Origin: JACKCP01 sp050253255
Lineage (GTDB): Bacteria; Desulfobacterota; Desulfobacteria; Desulfobacterales; JACKCP01
Length of the DNA: 17,259 bases
Direction: 5' to 3'
Assembly (NCBI GenBank): GCA_050253255.1
Contig: JBFWJK010000060.1
Span: 1 to 17,259, forward strand
A program made the translations under genes and the position numbers. Shown here in pieces: positions 14,638 through 17,259 of the stretch (positions are counted from its first letter, which is position 1; each line of letters opens with the position of its first letter). The notes under the pieces were generated by a model. That model did not search any database. It was not told the origin of the DNA and saw only the letters and a list, made by a program, of their open reading frames with translations.

Positions 14638-15993
14638 ATGAAAAAATATATTAAAATTATTTTGATGCTTTGTATTGTATTTACAGCTTCTTCTGCATCG
14701 GCTGTTGAGTTCGGTGATATATCAATGGGAGGAGATGTTGATATTCACGGTTTTATATCTCAGGGGTACATGAAGTCAACAAACAACAATTTTTTTGCAG
14801 AAACAGAAGACGGAACATCTGAGTTTAGTGAGGTCGGCTTTAACCTCGGAACAGATGTTAGTGATAAGCTTCACCTAGGTATCCAAATTTTTGCAAGAAA
14901 ACTTGGTGAGTTTGGTAAGGGAGACGTTGAAATTGACTGGGCATATGGTGACTACAGATGGAAAGACTGGCTTGGCGTACGTGCCGGTAAAATGAAGATG
15001 CCTCACGGTCTTCACAACGCAACAAGAGACGTTGACTTTCTAAGAACAAATATTTTCCTTCCTCAGTCTGTATATAATGAAGCATGGAGAGATACTGTTT
15101 CAGCTATGCAGGGTGGTGAACTTTACGGTGATATTTATCTTGGAGGAGCCGGAAGTATTTCGTATCAGCTTCAGGGAGGTAACAGTGAATTCCCTGTTGA
15201 CTCAGGTGTTGCTACCACAACTTCTGACCAGACAAGACTTGCTTATTTAGATTTTGAACCAGAAGATTATTATCCTGATTACTCAGCTGCAACTGGTCTT
15301 GTATGGACAACTCCACTTGACGGATTAAGGTTTTCTTTAACTGGCTGGTTAGTGTCTTTTACTTTGAAAGGTACTGCTGTAGGTACATTGCCAAGTTCTA
15401 TAACTGGTGCAAGTACTATTAATTCTACTTTAATGAGCGGTAATTTTGAAATGGAAACAAGATCGGCTGAATGGACAGGTTCAGTTGAATATGCCATAGG
15501 TGATCTTACGATTTCAGGTGAATATTCAAGAAATAATTATGATTTCTGGGCTGGCGGTAAGGTTTTTGAAAATATGAAATCCTCTACAGGAGAACTTTAT
15601 AGTTCAAATTTAAATAAAATTGCAGACGGGATTACCCATGTCGAGCTTGAAACAGAAGGATACTATGGTTCTGTTTCATACAGATTCACAGACTGGCTTG
15701 AAGTAGGAACCTATTATTCAGTTTATTATGCTGACAGAGACGACAAAGATGGAGAACGTAATGTAACTGAAATTAACAGAATTTCAGCTGGTTACCAGGA
15801 TCACGACGCATGGCTTAAAGATCTTTGTCTTTCTTTCAGATTTGATATTAATCAAAACTGGGTTTTCAAGCTTGAAGGCCATAAAATGGACGGTGCAGCA
15901 ATTTTGATGAAAGAAATCAACTATGTTGGCGATAAACTTCAAACAGAAGATGACTGGTATCTTGGCGCTGCTAAGCTGACATTCAGTTTCTAA
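14638..15993 (+). CDS. Porin-like outer-membrane beta-barrel protein
   Basis: A 451-residue exported protein. The signal peptide ends in SASA, with cleavage likely after A22. The mature protein is made of many amphipathic strands (for example WAYGDYRWKDWLGVRAGKM, GYYGSVSYRFTDWLEVGTYY) with Asp/Gly-rich turns, and ends in AKLTFSF. A terminal Phe on the last strand is the outer-membrane insertion signal. A feature resembling 'KMKMPHGLHN ... FLRTNIFLPQSVY' is common in porin-like proteins of Proteobacteria and Desulfobacterota. The substrate cannot be deduced; pairing with a PstS-like protein hints at an anion, but this is weak. It has a consensus ribosome binding site and is closed by a strong intrinsic terminator at 16006-16036. 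Confidence 0.85.
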   Translation: MKKYIKIILMLCIVFTASSASAVEFGDISMGGDVDIHGFISQGYMKSTNNNFFAETEDGTSEFSEVGFNLGTDVSDKLHLGIQIFARKLGEFGKGDVEIDWAYGDYRWKDWLGVRAGKMKMPHGLHNATRDVDFLRTNIFLPQSVYNEAWRDTVSAMQGGELYGDIYLGGAGSISYQLQGGNSEFPVDSGVATTTSDQTRLAYLDFEPEDYYPDYSAATGLVWTTPLDGLRFSLTGWLVSFTLKGTAVGTLPSSITGASTINSTLMSGNFEMETRSAEWTGSVEYAIGDLTISGEYSRNNYDFWAGGKVFENMKSSTGELYSSNLNKIADGITHVELETEGYYGSVSYRFTDWLEVGTYYSVYYADRDDKDGERNVTEINRISAGYQDHDAWLKDLCLSFRFDINQNWVFKLEGHKMDGAAILMKEINYVGDKLQTEDDWYLGAAKLTFSF

Positions 15994-16005
15994 AAAATTT
16001 TATAT

Positions 16006-16036
16006 AAATCCGCTGAGCTTTTCAGCGGATTTTTTT
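16006..16036 (+). terminator. Rho-independent terminator after the porin gene
   Basis: AAATCCGCTGA (16006-16016) and TCAGCGGATTT (16022-16032) form a perfect 11-base-pair stem with a 5-base loop, and a run of seven T ends at 16036. It starts 12 bases after the porin stop and closes the PstS-like/porin unit. Confidence 0.93.
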
Positions 16037-16058
16037 ATCAGCTGCTGGAGGTATATTG

Positions 16059-17249
16059 ATGAATAAGCTCATTAAGGTTTTTTTTGGCAGTTTCATTCTT
16101 TTTTTTATGTGCAGTTCAACTGTGTTTTCCACTCCTGTAAATTCAAATTCTGAAATTGGCAAAGTCCTGGAACTTAACAGCTCTCAGCTTGCAGAGGCAG
16201 TTAAAAAAATTGACAATGCAATGCAGATTGTTCAAAAAAGCGAAGAAAAAAAGAAAAGAAAAATCAGTTTTTTAAATCCTGTAAAAATTTTTGATTTATG
16301 CGATAAGTATTCCATGGTTGCATACAGTGCAAAATATGATTCTGGTGAAGATGCAATTGTAGGATTTCTGGTTGTCAAGACAGATTCGGGTATTGATATA
16401 TACGGTTCTATTCCGCATCTTATATGGAAAGGTGAAGCAGATATAAATTCATTTAACTCAATAACTGATGATGTTTTATGTAAATATTTCAGAGATATGG
16501 GGATAAATGATGTTTATCCGATTTATTCACAGATGAAGCTTCGTGAAAAAATTGATTCTAAGGCAGAAAAAATTCATACTCACAGCGGCAATGACATAAC
16601 CGACGGAATTATCAGTGAAAAATATATTGACAGCTCCATAACCAGAGATTCTGAACTCAAGGACGCCCTGTCGAAAAAAGCCGATATTTCAATGATAATG
16701 AGCATTAAACAGGATGATAAAGCAACAAAGGCCGATGCCGGAACTGTAGGGCAGCTTCAGTCGAGAATTGCGGAGCTTGAAAAGAAAATTGACAGACTCA
16801 ATCAGATTTTAAACGGTGTTGTCAGAAAAAATAATGATATATATTTCAGCAACGTAAATATTCATGTTTTGAATGGAACCGGTAAAACTGAATCAGCAAA
16901 CTCAACCGGTAATATTATTGTTGGATACAATGAAGGCGGTAATATTTCCGGTTCTCATAATATAATTGCAGGGACTTCCTGTAAAGCTTCTTCCTACGGA
17001 AGTATAGTTTCAGGTAAAAACAACAGCGCTTTAAAGCCTTATTCTGTGTCTGCCGGAGGAAGTGATAATGAAGTAAGCGGAATTTACGGAGTTTCGATAG
17101 GCGGAAGTTCGAATAAAGCTTCAGGTAAATATTCAACTGTTGCCGTCGGTGAAAAAAATAATGCAAAAGGTGATTATTCAATTATTGCCGGTGGAAAAAA
17201 CATAAGTTTTTTAAATGAGAATCCACATTTTACGCAATATCTTTTATGA
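16059..17249 (+). CDS. Exported coiled-coil protein with YadA/Hep_Hag-like head repeats, unusual C-terminus
   Basis: A 396-residue exported protein, as far as this window shows. ATG 16059 is preferred to TTG 16056 because GGAGG (16047-16051) fits it. A signal peptide covers about residues 1-24. A globular N-terminal part follows (to about 165), then an H173-T-H175-S-G segment with DITDGIISEKYID, a pattern frequent in tail-fibre and stalk proteins. A coiled coil spans about 231-252 (QLQSRIAELEKKIDRLNQIL). From residue 285, 14-15-residue repeats of the N-x-(A/V)-x-G-x-(Y/S) type build a YadA-like beta-roll head. They stop at residue 381 (GGKN, base 17201) and are followed by 15 unrelated residues and a stop. 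No YadA membrane anchor is seen, so the gene may be broken or surface-attached by other means. Confidence 0.75.
   Translation: MNKLIKVFFGSFILFFMCSSTVFSTPVNSNSEIGKVLELNSSQLAEAVKKIDNAMQIVQKSEEKKKRKISFLNPVKIFDLCDKYSMVAYSAKYDSGEDAIVGFLVVKTDSGIDIYGSIPHLIWKGEADINSFNSITDDVLCKYFRDMGINDVYPIYSQMKLREKIDSKAEKIHTHSGNDITDGIISEKYIDSSITRDSELKDALSKKADISMIMSIKQDDKATKADAGTVGQLQSRIAELEKKIDRLNQILNGVVRKNNDIYFSNVNIHVLNGTGKTESANSTGNIIVGYNEGGNISGSHNIIAGTSCKASSYGSIVSGKNNSALKPYSVSAGGSDNEVSGIYGVSIGGSSNKASGKYSTVAVGEKNNAKGDYSIIAGGKNISFLNENPHFTQYLL
16911..17201 (+). repeat. Degenerate 42-48-base repeats coding YadA-like head units
   Basis: About six and a half units: NIIVGYNEGGNISGSH, NIIAGTSCKASSYG, SIVSGKNNSALKPY, SVSAGGSDNEVSGIY, GVSIGGSSNKASGKY, STVAVGEKNNAKGDY, then SIIAGGKN. 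The protein period is 14-16 residues with conserved G, N and S/Y positions. DNA identity between units is low, so they are old rather than recent duplications. Confidence 0.8.
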
Positions 17250-17259
17250 GTGTGTCTGT

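Noticed and set aside
14339..14638. 99-codon minus-strand frame opposite the PstS-like gene
   Set aside because: It is antisense to a gene with a signal peptide and family motifs; no ribosome binding site.
16911..17201. CRISPR-like periodicity of 42-48 bases
   Set aside because: The period is due to protein repeats in an open frame; DNA repeats are degenerate and there are no identical repeats separated by unique spacers.
17176..17259. Minus-strand reading with C-x2-C (RYCVKCGFSF) suggesting a zinc-ribbon transposase end
   Set aside because: Only about 25 codons are available and the frame runs into the repeat-coding DNA; too short to separate from chance. Noted only as a possible clue to the edge junction.

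Overview
The window looks like chromosomal DNA of an AT-rich Gram-negative anaerobe, probably a Desulfobacterota member close to Desulfobacterales. This is inferred from the gene mix: a small 2[4Fe-4S] ferredoxin, an RNase J, an LDH-like malate dehydrogenase, an MglA-type GTPase beside PATAN/PilZ proteins, and several exported beta-rich envelope proteins. I saw no tRNA, rRNA, CRISPR array, integrase or complete insertion sequence. The odd length and an abrupt sequence change at the right edge suggest that the window may be a whole contig.

Left part (1-6429, + strand): the 3' end of a probable thymidylate kinase gene and an unrecognised 246-residue protein; a ferredoxin gene with two good sigma70-like promoters, a strong ribosome binding site and a strong 3' hairpin; a small Cys-containing unknown; then RNase J (rnj), FtsK and a SAM-dependent methyltransferase. 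This is a core region: RNA processing, chromosome translocation at division, redox.

Middle (6412-8459, - strand): an exported beta-rich, probably outer-membrane protein whose 3' end overlaps the converging methyltransferase gene, then a 335-base gap with unexplained inverted repeats, then malate dehydrogenase (mdh).

Signalling operon (8620-14070, + strand): seven tightly packed or overlapping genes. They encode a TPR-like protein with a beta-rich tail, an MglA-type Ras-like GTPase, a PATAN (DUF4388) protein with cyclic-nucleotide-binding-like modules, a PilZ protein, a YfcE/MJ0936-type metallophosphoesterase, purC (SAICAR synthase) and a divergent ParB-like protein. The first four look like a GTPase and second-messenger module. 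No MglB/Roadblock gene accompanies the GTPase, and purC makes the operon partly metabolic. This is the most interesting region.

Envelope genes (14180-17249, + strand): a short PstS-like periplasmic protein, a porin-like outer-membrane barrel ending in a textbook terminator, and an exported protein with an H-x-H tail-fibre-like segment, a coiled coil and YadA/Hep_Hag-type head repeats. Its repeats stop abruptly about 58 bases before the window ends, which may mark an insertion, rearrangement or assembly boundary.
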